Of a DNA stretch of 64,000 nt, positions 1 through 36,969 are shown in pieces. The translations under genes were made by a program, and so were the position numbers. Under the pieces are notes generated by a model. The model was given only the letters and a program-made list of their open reading frames with translations, did no database searches and had not been told where the DNA came from. The DNA comes from Dendronephthya gigantea (taxonomy: Eukaryota; Cnidaria; Anthozoa; Malacalcyonacea; Nephtheidae): the NCBI RefSeq assembly GCF_004324835.1, contig NW_021163057.1, positions 610,001 to 674,000 of the forward strand. Direction: 5' to 3'. The number at the start of each line of letters is the position of its first letter. The stretch's first letter is position 1.

Positions 1-3000
1 AGTTGACTTTAAAGTTAAAAATGTGTTATTTTCTACACGGTAACTAAAATATATTAACAACGAAAATGTCTTTTGCTATATCTTTCGACATGACAGTATG
101 AGATTAACTTAACCTTGTAAAGCTATCAGCATTTTTGGAGTTCAACAACACCGCTATGGTTCATGCAAGCATGCAACTCAATCAATAAAGCCAACTTTAA
201 CTGCGTGCACGCATATACTATAGCTAATAATTATGGCATATACCTTTTCTTCTTCTGCCACAACTTTCCACGTATTGTTTTTCCTTAGGTGAAGCTTTTC
301 AATATCCTTCTGATATGCCAGCAAGCCAGTAATCTTTGGTACATTTGTAACATCATCCGGAACAACAACAATCTATAAAAATTCCGTTTAGTTTCGTGGA
401 ACCGATTTTCTAACTTCTCAAAATTATTGATATTCTGGGAGGAAGAGTTACAAAAGTCTCACCAAACAATGCCCTGAAAAGATGCTTTTAGATAAACCGC
501 AAAAAATCACAAAACTATACGACCCTGGAATACATTCATTATACAGGGTGTATCAGAAAAAACTAGAAGATTTTAAAATGTCCAAAAAACTATCATTTTA
601 TCAAAATATCTCAAAAATATACTTACGTCTAAGTATTTTAGCATCTCCTGGCTTATCTAACAGTAAAAACTATCAGAAAAATTAACCTAAAAAAGCGGGA
701 GAACGGTTTGTAAAAGCCTCATTTTTAACCGCTTGCGCAAAGAAAATGAGAGGTTCAAAATCCAAGTTCATTTAAAGAGATGAAAGTTTGGACTCCTTTG
801 TGCAATGTATCAAAATTTCAGAAAATTTGATAAACATTAAGTCCGCCGTGAAACGTTTCAAAATTGGACTTTTTCCGTTTACTCCGCTCTCGCGTAACCT
901 TTTTTCATGCAAGAATGATTACATGCATGAGTTAAGTACCACTCGAACGTGCTCATGCATGTAATCATTCTTGCATGAAAAAAGGTTACGCGAGAGCGGA
1001 GTAAACGGAAAAAAGTCCAATTTTGAAACGTTTCACGGCAGACTTAATGTTTATCAAATTTTCTGAAATTTTAATACATTGCACAAAAGAGTCCAAACTT
1101 TCATCTCTTTAAATGAACTTGGATTTTGAACCTCTCATTTTCTTTGCGCAAGCGGTTAAAAATGAGGCTTTTACAAACCGTTTTCCCGCTTTTTTAGGTT
1201 AATTTTTCTGATAGTTTTTACCGTTAGATAAGCCAGGAGATGCTAAAATACTTAGACGTAAATATATTTTTGAGATATTTTGATAAAATGATAGTTTTCT
1301 GGACATTTTAAAATCTTCTAGTTTTTTCTGATACACCCTGTATACATTGATTCTACATGATTATATACTGTACATTCATTCCAGATCATTGTATACAGGC
1401 TATATGAATATATTTATCACTGCAATAAAATCCAAGGTTAAATTTGCATTATGTATAATTGTCGTGATTCATGTAAAGGGTAATAAATTCGCCAATCTTG
1501 TTTATCGACCTTCATTGATAATACACTCCCAAATCTTCTAAGCAGCGATGATAGTATATTCTTCGATCCATTTTGGATTGAAGGAATACTGAACAGTTTT
1601 CCATACAGAATTGCGTGATTCCTGGACATGGGATGTTGCGAAAGCAAATGATATAGGCATTTCATAATGCCACTGTCAATTGCGACAGCTTCGCCTGGGG
1701 CATAGGAAAATTACTGAGCTGTTCGCCACCGTCAAATAATCAGTGATATTTTGCTCCACCACGTCTAATGAATTATTTGTAATCACTTTACGAGTGATTG
1801 TTTTATCATCTATGCAAGCGGGGATTTCAATCTTCAGATAAAGCATTCAGGTATAACTTGCTTACCCCATCATTTAACGTTGGTTCGCTTTTTCCACAGC
1901 GTCCCTATATGTGTTTAATGAAATCAAATAACAAGTCGTAATTTAAGTGAAGACATGGATTAAAACGACCCAAATGCATGTATAATAAAAAAATCGAGTG
2001 AATTTGTTAAATTTACAACAAATGATGGATTATTTCCGAATATTTAAGGCTATCCATGCTCAAAATAGAGGCCGGTAATCCTGACTTGTTCCCCGCGCAC
2101 CTGTGTTAAACCATATAGATACCAACCTTCACAGGAATATTTCTATCTCCAACCAATTTATACCAAGCTGCATCACCATTTTCCTCTTCAGTCTTGTACT
2201 CCATGCACTTTTCCCACACCTTCCGAGGAGGATTCAATCTTACCCAAAACCCAGCACGAGCATTCTTCGTAACTGTACCTCCGTTCATGACTGTGCATTC
2301 TTTCCCACAGTAAACACCATTGCCTCCAGCTGGGCCATAGCAAGCACAGCACTAATTTCAAAAGGTAATTTGAATTACTAGAATGTTTAAGCAGTTGAAA
2401 AAGTAGTTCTACCAGTGATTTAGTTATCTCAACGCAATCTCATGGGATCGTGGTAAAATTGACATCATCAAAATAAGAATTTTGTCAATTTTGTTACCTT
2501 TCCTTTGTCGCAACCAAAAAAAGCTGTGGAACCATCACTTGTTCCAGAACTATTTCCAGCAAGAAAACTAAAGAGCAGGTCAAGATTGATTGCTAATATA
2601 TTTACTTGGCATGAATATCTGACATACATGCTGATGCATAATAAATACACCTGCCACCACCTGATATTCATTTACCTGAGTCCACCAGAGAAATCAACCT
2701 GGATTGGAAATACACTGAGAGGGTGATAGGCAAATCCATTCGAACACGGCTTCTTCAGGCAGGAATTCATCATGGACTGCAAACGTATAAATTTGTCTTT
2801 TTTAAAACAACGTCATGATTATTTACAAAATGCGTTTATGGATTTTTGTTTATTTTTATTACTTCTCAAGATATTTTCGAATGAAATTATCTTCCATCCG
2901 CCATTTTGGATATGCATATTCTTGCTCTGATATGCGTTACGTCATAAGCTGGGTGAAAATTCGTTTTGTAACTTCAAATTGACGATCCGGCGAAGTGACA

Positions 3001-6000
3001 GTTCCATGGTATTAGAATCGCACGTATCTCAAATTGTAACGTTTGAATTGTAAGAGTCCTAAACTAAAGCGTAAACATGTAATTGTTATTTTTTAAGCGT
3101 CAACCCTGCTTTTGACGTGACGCAATTAGATCTCATTATAAAACAAGATGGCGGATATATCTCGATATCGCCAATATCTTGCGAAGTAAGGAAGATAAAC
3201 AAATTTTATAAAAAGGCTCTATAAGAAGTGTAAATTTTCTTTTCAACAAAACAGAAATAATTGCCAGTTTAAAGCATATCCTATAAATTGCTTTTCAAAA
3301 TATAAGGGAACAAAAGCCAGCGATATAATGTTACGGAAGTTAGACACATGACATTTAATGCTGTCAAAAATCGTCTCAAAAATTGAGGTATTTTGAAAAC
3401 AGGCATATAATAAGTCATTGCGTGTTTTTCTTTTCATTATTTGCCTTTATAGACGCAATGCTAGCAATACATCATGGCAGAATGTCATTCTAGTATTCAT
3501 TTCGAATGATGTCGACATATACCATGCACTCCAATAAATATAAATGAACGTTTAGGCCTATATTTCAATATTATGATCCATGGCAAATGCTTGAAGAACA
3601 TGGGCATCCCCCAAGCATGCTCGCGATTATGTTAATTACATACTGTACTTAGTTCACCTACCCAACCAATCATTGCTGAAGGATGGCTGTAAGACCCAAA
3701 CACTGAACATGAGAAATCTTTGGAAACAATTTCTTCTGTCATCAAATTTTTCACGTAGGAAATATCACCTATTCCAGGTAAATTATTCGGACATCCAATA
3801 TCATTCACCATCAACAATTCTCCTAATGGGCGTTTGCTTTTGAAGCGATACGACCTGAAACATTAAAACATTTTCATCCCGTTCATGTCATGGCAATTAA
3901 ATCCTATTGTAAAGTTAAACCCCTCAACTTCGATTTAAAAGGTTATAGTATGGTATATCACATTTATTAAGCGTGCACATAAGAACGGTTATACTTTATT
4001 ACGCGCTTGCTTTTTGTGAATCAAACATAATTTTGCAAATTTCCTTTCCAAACAAACATTATTCCTTTCAAAACATTTATACAAACTAAAGCATTGACAT
4101 GGGTGACGTAAATTAGTTTCTCATGCTATCTACGCACTATGTAAATCTTCGCACGATTCCGTTAGACTCTTTGGTGGCAAAATTTTTTTGTAATAATTTT
4201 TTTTAATATATCACAACAAAGTCTATAGAGTAAATTTAGCTATGAATTTATTGTTAATTTGTGATTTATTAAGGGTCATTCAGAACAATACATAACGTGC
4301 TAGGATGCAGGTAAGATAAAGTATTCTCGTAGCATTCAATTGCACGCAGTTTTTTAAAAGAGTGCACTTCTACCTATACAAAAAATGATAGCTCTACTAA
4401 TTTGACATATATAACAGTATATTCATTAGTAATAACAATAGAATGAGAAATATACCAGTGTGATATAATATGCTTATATTGCACATCCGTAGAAACTTGA
4501 ATTCTAAAGTCCAATATGGATACGTCACCAAAAGCACTAGAAAACTGAGGAATACCAAATGGTTCCACTGTAGAGTTGCTTGACGGAACATTCCAAGTCA
4601 CGGTGTTATTCATAATCCCGAATAACATATACCCCCCACCATCTGTGGTCATGTCGCACCATACCTGGAAAGATTGGCCACTTGATCAAACGCTGTCCAC
4701 CCCATCAGTGTACGCATAAATGGGGTGTGGTAAACAACCTCGTTCCCAGGGTATACGCTGTGGCTGATGACATCACACTCAGACTTACAGCAGGATAAAA
4801 TAACTGCAAAATTTGCTTTAGTGACCTATTTACTATCGTCTAACACATTGAACTTCTTGTGAAGAGACTGCACATGTAATTATTAACTTCCCCTTCCCCT
4901 CCATAGTGAGTTCATACCAGGCTATTTCTGTACAGTTTGGGCAGAGCAAATACCCTGGGAACGAACGAGGTTGTTTCAGTGAATACAAATAAGACTGAAA
5001 CTCTCTGACTCTCCCTCATTAATTAGTGAAATCAAGATGGCAGAAAATGAAGTCTTTCTTGTGGGTATGACGTCATAAATTTTGCAATAACGGAAGTATA
5101 ATAACAGAAGTCTTACATGAAGTCTTTCTAGAGCTGGTTCATAAAAATGATAAAATAAAAATGGCGATGAATGATAATACATTTATACATTTATAAATCT
5201 ACACGAAAGTGTAAATGTCTGTTACCCTCATACCCAGTATAGGAGTGATCATATACTTATGTAATAGTATCTCTGGCTTTACCTTAATTACGGTTAGGGT
5301 TGGGGTTATTGAAAATTTTATGACGTCATGTACGTTAGTTCGATATGATCTAACGCCGACTTAAAATAATACTTGTCACCATTTTTTCCTATGAAATTTC
5401 CGCGTGAATGCTTACCTACACAGTGAACTCAAATACGTCTGGAATGCTCACTTTGTCGGAAGTTTCAAGCCAAGATATCAAACACTGAAGCCTTTCTTGT
5501 AGGTATGATCCAGGCCTCCACGCAGAAATTTGGTTAGGTAAAATGGCGGCAATTACTGCGGCAATTATGATTTTACCTTTGAAATTTCTGCGTTAGAGGC
5601 CTGGATCATAACCACAAGAAAGGCTTCATTTTCTACGAACAAAGCATTTTATGCATCGGTAACAAACGAGAATAGAGATCGACGACTGTCTGCGAGTGAT
5701 GAAAACCGGGCTTTAGGTAGGGACGCCGGCAATGCGAAGGCAAATGGTTTGTCTAAGGCAAATTCAGTAACGGAATGCAATATTTCAATATTCGAACCCA
5801 GGGGCGTAACTAGAACGATAATTGGGGGGGGGGGTGAATATTCATATATTCAGTTCTGCCCGACGGATTTCTGTTGTAAGCTATTGCAATTACAAAAGAA
5901 ATCCGTAGGGCAGAACTGGATATATGAATATTCACCCCCCCCCAATTATCGTTCTAGTTACGCCACTCGTCGAACCACTGTCAAAAATCAAAGAGGGGCA

Positions 6001-7689
6001 TCTGCTTCTCGGTCACTTGGTTTACAACTGGAATATTGATTCCAGGCTCAGCTAACTGATTGCGTTTTGAGTAAACTTAGCCAAAATAGCCAGTAAACCA
6101 AAAGTAACAATAACAAAAATGTAACATTGCGACGATTATGCCAATTATTACTCGACATGCAGCGCGGGAGTTGGAAACGCAAATATTGTTACATAGCAAA
6201 CTGCGAAAACATCATGTGAATTTTTTGTTTGATTGTCAATATTATTAGTGGTATTTCAAAGTTCTAACTAACCTTTATCGGAATGGGACGACGAAAGTTT
6301 ACCCAATAAAAGCCGTCTTTTGCCTTCGTGTTTTGATTTAGGATTTCCAAACAGTCATATCCAGGATTGAAATATTCACCAGAAGGTTTCGAACCTTAAT
6401 GTTAAAAACACGAAAATGTACCCAGTAATGTTGAAAACAAAAAATAAAACTGCGTCCTGCATGTATTTACCTGCCGTCTTCGAGATACTGCACTAGCTAT
6501 AGTTTTAGCTCAAATGTTGCTATTATGTATGTAACAGGAATCGTGACAATCAATCTTTTAATATAATACACTAGTGGTCAAAAAGAACTGCTTAGACACA
6601 AATTCATGAAAAAGAGGCAAATGCAGGATAGCTAGGGCTTCATAGGCATTGATAGTCTAGTTTCAAAAAGAGGGAGTGATAGAAATGCATTGGCCTGCAC
6701 AGTCAAAAGACCTTAACCCTATTGAAAATCTGTGGGACAATGTCAAGGGGTTACAAGAGATGAATTAATTCACAAAGCGCCACATGGTTTATGGGTTGCT
6801 GTAAAGAATTTGCTTTAACTAAGATTACCACCTTAACAGAAAGTATATGCCACGCCGGTGTAAGGAGGGTCGACCAAATAGTAATATTTCATGTAGCTAC
6901 GCCTTAGCATGTAATCTAGTCTGTATTTATTTATTGGTAAATGTTGTTAGTGTTGGAGAAACGAGATGGATAGCTATAAGTTTGGGATTACTAAGCTCTT
7001 CCGTACACTATAGGTAGCCTAGCAGGCCCTAGCTAGGAAAATAGTATACTTGTTCCTAAAATGCGGCCGGCCTTCCATTTAAACACAGTTCCCGGGGAAG
7101 AAAGATTTTAAAATTTAAATCATTTCCTCATGGTTAACTTCAGACTTCAACTTGAATGTCTGTTTACTGCAGGCATGTAAGGTACTGAAAATTGTGGAAT
7201 TAGAACTGACAAAGCATAAACATAATTAGTTTTAGTTTGCTACTATATAACATTACCATCAGTTGTTTTCCAAGTGTACACTCCTTCATCTTCAGTGCAA
7301 ACCAGGATAGTATCCTTATTCTGACGATCTTTCACCAGGACGAGCTCACCACGGTTGGCTTTTGCGCAGGTTCCAGGATTGTAACTATCACGAACTGTCA
7401 GTGACTGTTTGAAAAAAAAATCAGTGAGCCCAATCTAATAAGAATCAGAAGAGCTAGTGCGTGTTGCCATTGATCAAATCGAAAAAGATGGCAGCTTGCT
7501 TTATATGCATGCCTGCCTTTTTGTAGTAGCTATACCTATAAAACATGCTTAAACGTTGATCTGCATGTATTAAGAATAATTGCAAGGTGCATGAAGATCT
7601 GCACACATGCACAACTTCAACTATCGTACCTTCAAGGGAATTGCGGGGGAAAGCACCAACGCGGTAATGTAGAACTTTAATGGGAGCAT
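1..7689 (-). CDS. Gene 1: secreted fibrinogen-like protein, paralog of gene 2 (3' part outside window)
   Basis: Nine exons are visible: 7689-7630, 7404-7257, 6394-6273, 4664-4456, 3854-3662, 2776-2676, 2567-2498, 2351-2127 and 372-244. All have AG acceptors and GT donors, and they sum to 1257 nt (419 residues) in one open frame. Exon 1 gives a signal peptide (MLPLKFYITALVLSP...). Exon 4 opens with VWCDMTTDGGGYM, the fibrinogen-C-terminal hallmark, followed by the N-glycosylation sites NNT and NST. Exon 8 begins CCACYGPAGG and carries several cysteines. Exon order, phases and most lengths match gene 2, so this is a tandem duplicate; by analogy the missing C-terminus should be a TLDc domain. 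Exon 9 is shorter than in gene 2: it ends after AEEEK, and the last eight residues of the gene 2 exon are absent. The function is unknown; a matrix or surface role is inferred from the signal peptide and fibrinogen-like motif. Coral 'uncharacterized skeletal organic matrix protein 5'-type proteins are a plausible family. Confidence 0.85.
544..1340. mobile_element. Palindromic mariner-type MITE (about 0.8 kb foldback)
   Basis: Two arms of about 390 nt (about 540-931 and 952-1344) are near-perfect inverted copies around a loop of about 20 nt. The ends read CAGGGTGTATCAG and are flanked on both sides by TA, the Tc1/mariner target duplication. It has no coding capacity. It lies downstream (in gene orientation) of gene 1 exon 8, in intron 8. 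Confidence 0.8.
5486..5628. repeat. Foldback element in gene 1 intron 3
   Basis: Inverted arms begin with GAAGCCTTTCTTGTAGGTAT and contain a matching GATCCAGGCCTC block. They enclose a short centre (around 5535-5570). It is probably a MITE; no target duplication was identified. Confidence 0.6.
5803..5964. repeat. Foldback MITE with G-tract/C-tract arms
   Basis: The arms start GGCGTAACTAGAACGATAAT, run into a G-run on one side and a C-run on the other, then GAATATTCATATAT, and continue inward. A diverged relative with the same G-run and GAATATTCA text lies at about 10800-10945, so this is a small dispersed family. Confidence 0.7.
6572..6890 (+). pseudogene. Tc1-type transposase remnant
   Basis: From 6685 the plus strand reads MHWPAQSKDLNPIENLW, the conserved Tc1/mariner block that carries the last acidic catalytic residue (the E of PIENLW). 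A frameshift follows DNVKG, after which the text resumes as RDELIHKAPHGLW in another frame. Later TLTESICHAGVRRVD resembles the usual C-terminal SMPRR region. Only the last third of the transposase is present, so it is dead. The GGTCAAAAAGAACTG text near 6575 may be a remnant of the terminal repeat. It lies in gene 1 intron 2, antisense to the gene. Confidence 0.75.
7630..7689 (-). CDS. Gene 1 exon 1, signal peptide
   Basis: The ATG at 7689 opens 20 codons with a short basic start, a hydrophobic core (YITALVL) and a small-residue cleavage zone. It ends in phase 0 at a GTACGA donor. The next exon also starts in phase 0. An AG follows a pyrimidine-containing stretch about 10 nt upstream of the ATG (CTTTAG), so this exon may begin with a few spliced 5'UTR bases. 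The start was chosen because gene 2 has the matching exon (MLPLKF shared). Confidence 0.7.
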
Positions 7690-7900
7690 CTCAATGTGCC
7701 TAAAGTGCAAGGGATAGATAAAGTGCATTAGTAACTGGAAATCTATTCTCTCAAATCTTTAGGCTGCTAGCCATGCACTGGTGGGTGTCAGTAGCGTAGC
7801 ATGCAGCCTGACATAGCGGGACAAAATCGCTATGGCACTTGGTGTAGTGCATTAAATGTAAACTATACCATAAAAAAAGTTATTTAGGTACAAGCCAGCT

Positions 7901-8091
7901 GGGGCGAGTTGTTCGAAAACCTTGAAAACCGATGAAGCTATTTATGTTAAAATTTATAATCGTTAAAAGACATTTTAACCTCAAAATTGTGAAGTTCAGT
8001 CTTGGCCATGCCATGTGGTGAGGAATTTTTAACGTTTTAAATAATCACTATCCAGAGGATAACTTTACCAACCTTTCGAAAAACCGGCCCC
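7901..8091. mobile_element. MITE with GGGGC...GTT(G/T)TTCGAAA ends
   Basis: The left end GGGGCGAGTTGTTCGAAAAC and the right end (read inward GGGGCCGGTTTTTCGAAAGG) form a terminal inverted repeat. Inside the right end sit TATCC/GGATAA words. The ends match the larger MITE at 19856-25195, so both belong to one family. This copy lies just upstream of gene 1. Confidence 0.6.
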
Positions 8092-9582
8092 AGATGTCGA
8101 AGAAAATGCCTTCTAATTTTGAAACGTCTATAAATAGATAAAGTGATAGTTTTCACAGTCAATGAACACCAAAATAGCGGGACAGGCTGGCAACGCTATT
8201 GTTTTCAGCCGAAGTGAAGAAGTGAATTGAAAAGAAATGAAGCCTAAAAGCATGGATAGTTGTTTCGCGTTTTAGCTATTGCGATGTTTTCATTCGTACA
8301 TCTCTTTGCGTGCATGGGAGTGATGGGACAGGCGGTTGCTAATTATCTATACTTTAAACGTACGTAACGTAAGTGCCTGCTTACTCGTTATTTTCCAAGT
8401 TTACAAATGCTAAATTTAACTAACTATTAACACACATTTGTATATATGTATGATAGCCACAATTTTACAGACGAACATGACAACTCATTTTCACGACAGA
8501 GAGTATCGATTACGTATATATACGCGCTCAATTGAACCAGCATGCAATACCCACAACTGAACACAAACAGAAGTGCAATTGGTTATTGATCAATCAACAC
8601 ATCATTCGTTTACTAATCATTAGCTGACCTGCACGTTCCAGCGTGTTTCAATTTTCCTTACCTAAGCTTAGATCTTTTAGAAAACAAAAATATGCACAGA
8701 ATTTCACAGTCTCCGGTTTCAATTTCACAAAGAATTTTAATTTCAAATTTCGCAAAGAAAATCAATTTTAATTTCATATGTGACCGAGTTGTCGATGTTA
8801 CCATGCGTGAAAGAATGATACTCAATTTTATGACGCAATTTTTGGTTCATTCTCAGTAATGCATGAAATTTTCTTCAACGCATGTTTATTATGGTTCAGA
8901 TTAGGTGAAGACGCAGAGCGAGATAACTCAGGATGCATCGCTTCTAAGCTTTTGCCCTACCCTTTCCTTTAACTATATACCAATACATAAGGATACCAGC
9001 GATTCTCGAACTCTGTGTTCATCGCCAACACAAAATGTCTATACGATGCATCGCTTGCTTACCACAGCTTTTACTTACCTAAATAGCAATCCTACAGTTT
9101 AAGGTGATTTTCGCTTTGAAAACGTCCTGAAACATACGCACAATATTTTTGTGCAATGCCTTCCCTGATATAACCAAACCAAACAGAGTTCAATGTAAAC
9201 GACGTTGTCGGGCCTTTGAGAACAGCTGCATAGTGACCAATAGTAACGGGATATACTGCGCTCGGGTTTCAGGCTTCATACTATACTAAACTAATCAACA
9301 CTCGCCATTGGGGGAATGATATAATTATTGGACCAGGAACTGGTCCCTAACCGCTGCTAATCTTGTTGTTGTTGTTAGGGGCCGACGCTCTTTAAAAAAA
9401 CCCTAAGGCTCTTTCATTACTTGTTTGATCGGAATGAAACTTGGCACAATATTCTAAGCATAATTCCGCATCGATTGACGGAGTTCGAATTTTTACTTTT
9501 GACCTTTGAAGCAAGTTACAAGCAATTCTTGATATATTTGCAGCAAATAATATATACATATCATTAATATTCAGCCTATATA

Positions 9583-9974
9583 CAGGGTGTCCCAAAAAAA
9601 ACGAAAACTATTGAAATCACTCATTGTTAAAATTTGAATGCCGTGTTCACGAATTTCAGCCCGTGAGGATTTAATACAACTTATAAAATGCTAAATGCTT
9701 TGTGTTGCTAGAGAAAGGGGACATGTCGAAGGTCATGGTCCTTGAGATGCACATTTAAATAATGTTATCCATATTTGTAAATTGTAAATATTGTTAATAA
9801 ATATCATTTTTGCGAACAAGCAAATTTGACTGCATCATATGCATGCATAAAAATGCTTATGGCAACCCCGATTTATACACTTGTGGGCCCAACAGAGTGC
9901 TTAGGCATTCAAACTCTAACAATGGCATTGTTATGGGTGATTTCAATAGTTTTCGTTTTTTTTGGGACACCCTG
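9583..9974. mobile_element. Mariner-type MITE
   Basis: Terminal inverted repeats of about 40 nt (CAGGGTGTCCCAAAAAAAAC...) are flanked by TA on both sides (9581-9582 and 9975-9976). The interior of about 310 nt shows no transposase similarity, so it is non-autonomous. It sits inside other repetitive text: TTCCTGGTCCCTA-like words flank it on each side. Confidence 0.8.
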
Positions 9975-10419
9975 TATAAGTAAACGGAAACGATTAGAAA
10001 TACATTGTCCTTGTTATAAATACAATGCAGTTCAGAAATTAAACTCGGTTACGCAGTTCCTGGTCCCTATAGTACGATCGTACTTGTATAAAAAAACACT
10101 GATGCATATTGCTATGTGATATTGTATTAATTCAATGGATTAATGAACATAAAAAAAAATAAAGAAGCCGTATATAGTGCCAGGTTAATCTCATTTGATA
10201 TAGCTACAGTATACCTAAAATAACCTAAATCTTTTGTCTCGAATTCTTCACGTAATCTACACCAACCGCAGAAATGCTATTTCTCAATCACTACTTAATT
10301 ATGTCCTTACTCTTTTTGCAGACTTGTTTCAGACTCATTCAACTTGAAAAGCATTCTTCCGGAGAGACTTTTGTGTTATCGCTGGGGCGTACTCAATTTC
10401 TCTTCATCCTTCCCACGGT

Positions 10420-10449
10420 CATGTGCTTGTTTGGTGTATTTATGAGTTT

Positions 10450-10518
<69 letters not shown>

Positions 10519-10543
10519 CATAAATACACCAAACAAGCACATG
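10420..10543. repeat. Inverted repeat around an AT microsatellite
   Basis: Arms of about 30 nt (CATGTGCTTGTTTGGTGTAT...) flank an interrupted (TA)n core at 10449-10514. The 20-base text just before it (CTCTTCATCCTTCCCACGGT) recurs at about 39078, so a dispersed repeat probably extends beyond the palindrome. Confidence 0.6.
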
Positions 10544-12344
10544 CTATTGTTGTAGTGATTATACGACTGCCAATATCATATTAGTCTGCTCATTTTCAGT
10601 ACCTCGAAACCATCTCACGCTTCCCGGGTACATGGCCCCTCGGAGAATTGTACGAGTGGTATAAAATTTTGAGCTAAACTGGCTTGATACATCAGCTAGG
10701 CCCCTGATAGTGAATTTTTCAATCGCTCTAAAATTGTCTGTGTTCAATTTTGGTACATTTCGCCTTACCTTTTTATTTCTGAAATAATGTTTGTCTTTTT
10801 TGGGGGGGGGGCGAATATATTCATATAATTTATTTTCAATTCTACCTAACGGATTTAGGCATTTGTAAGTGCAATAGCTCACAATAGAAACCCGTTCAGC
10901 AGAACTAAATAATATGAATATTCACAATATGTACGATAATTGTGAACGGTAATTGTATCGTTCTGCAGGGTGTAAAAAAAGAGGACCTTTAGAAGTTAAA
11001 CTATTGTTATAATTTAAATGCCCCGTCACTACGCTAAGCCCTTGGATGCGTAAAATATTGTCAGCTTTGTGCATATTTTAGATATCTTTGTCACAAGCAC
11101 AAAAGCCTTTCTGCTCCTGGGAATTTGACATTACTTCTATAAGCAAAATTCTGCACAATAATGCACGGCAAAGAAAAGTTTTTATCGTCCAGACTTATAT
11201 CCAGACGTAAAAAATACGTACGCACAAAACACGTTTTGAGACGGAAAACACGTTTTGAAATCGAAATCTGCCAGTGAAAAGCACAACCTTGAACAACGCC
11301 GGTGCATGTTTGTGCACCCCGTGGGTTTAGAAAATTGATCAGGCAGGCCTCCAAATAGTCCATAGATGCTTTGCGGTTCGCAACTAGACCTAGTATACGC
11401 TGATCGATTGGGAAATGGCTAATTACATTGAGGCATGTCTCCCGCCGGGGTATTATTTCTACATTAGGTCCAGTACGTACACCTACTGTATAAGCCCCCT
11501 ATATAGGTATTAACTCGACGTATTTTCTCAAGCGGCATTTTCATCAAAATTCTGACCAATGCTTTTTTTACTTGGCCATAGAAATCCTTTTCTACTTATA
11601 TCAGTTTCGATGACTGAAAACTACGAGATACTGTACGGAAAATACTAAAACTAATTTCTCCCAAAGAAGATAAAGGAGTCGAGTTACGAGTGTATAGTAT
11701 AACGAACTATTACTGATAAAAAAGTGCATACTTTATGAGCTTATGTTTTTAGCTATGATAATTATCATATAAACTATGATTAGCTATGATAATTATACAC
11801 GTTTAGTATTATGCAATTACTGTGCCTGCATGATTTATTTATTATTGAAACTGCATGATTTATATAAAATTTCAAATCCAAATCAGAATTAAGAATCCTC
11901 TTATACATTCTACATTAGTATGCCTTAATCATTTTCAGTCAATTGTCAAAAGTTATATTTTAAACTTGAACGAGCTTCCAGCGCAATTTTAATGAAATAA
12001 CCTTACAGCGTCCAATGCTATATAATTATATTTTTTGTTATGTATATTTATTTTTTATATGGTTTTTTAAAATCCTCTATTCTGATTCGTTGACGAGCGG
12101 TCTGTAAAACCCATATCCGGACCATGGTCCGTCTATTGCGTATCTGGACCAGTATCCCGGATGTCTCATGCAGTTCAGCTATATAATAAACCGATTATTG
12201 ACCTCACTTGTTCGGTCTAATATTTCACAGTCATAAACTTCACGCTCGGTCAATAATCCCTTAGACCATAATTATATAGAAGCTTTTATAGTGTAAACCT
12301 AGCTTTAAGAGAAATATTATAGTTAATTGATCGAAGGTAACGAG

Positions 12345-36969
<24,625 letters not shown>

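Larger units (their letters stand above)
7690..12344. other. Intergenic spacer between gene 1 start and gene 2 stop
   Basis: About 4.6 kb. It holds the MITEs entered separately (7901-8091, 9583-9974, 10420-10543, and the relative near 10800-10945). A further mariner-like end, CAGGGTGTAAAAAAAGAGGA, lies at about 10967 without a clear partner. No exon with supporting splice sites or protein similarity was seen, and no obvious TATA box stands out upstream of gene 1. No AATAAA was found in the roughly 200 nt past the gene 2 stop. Confidence 0.5.
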
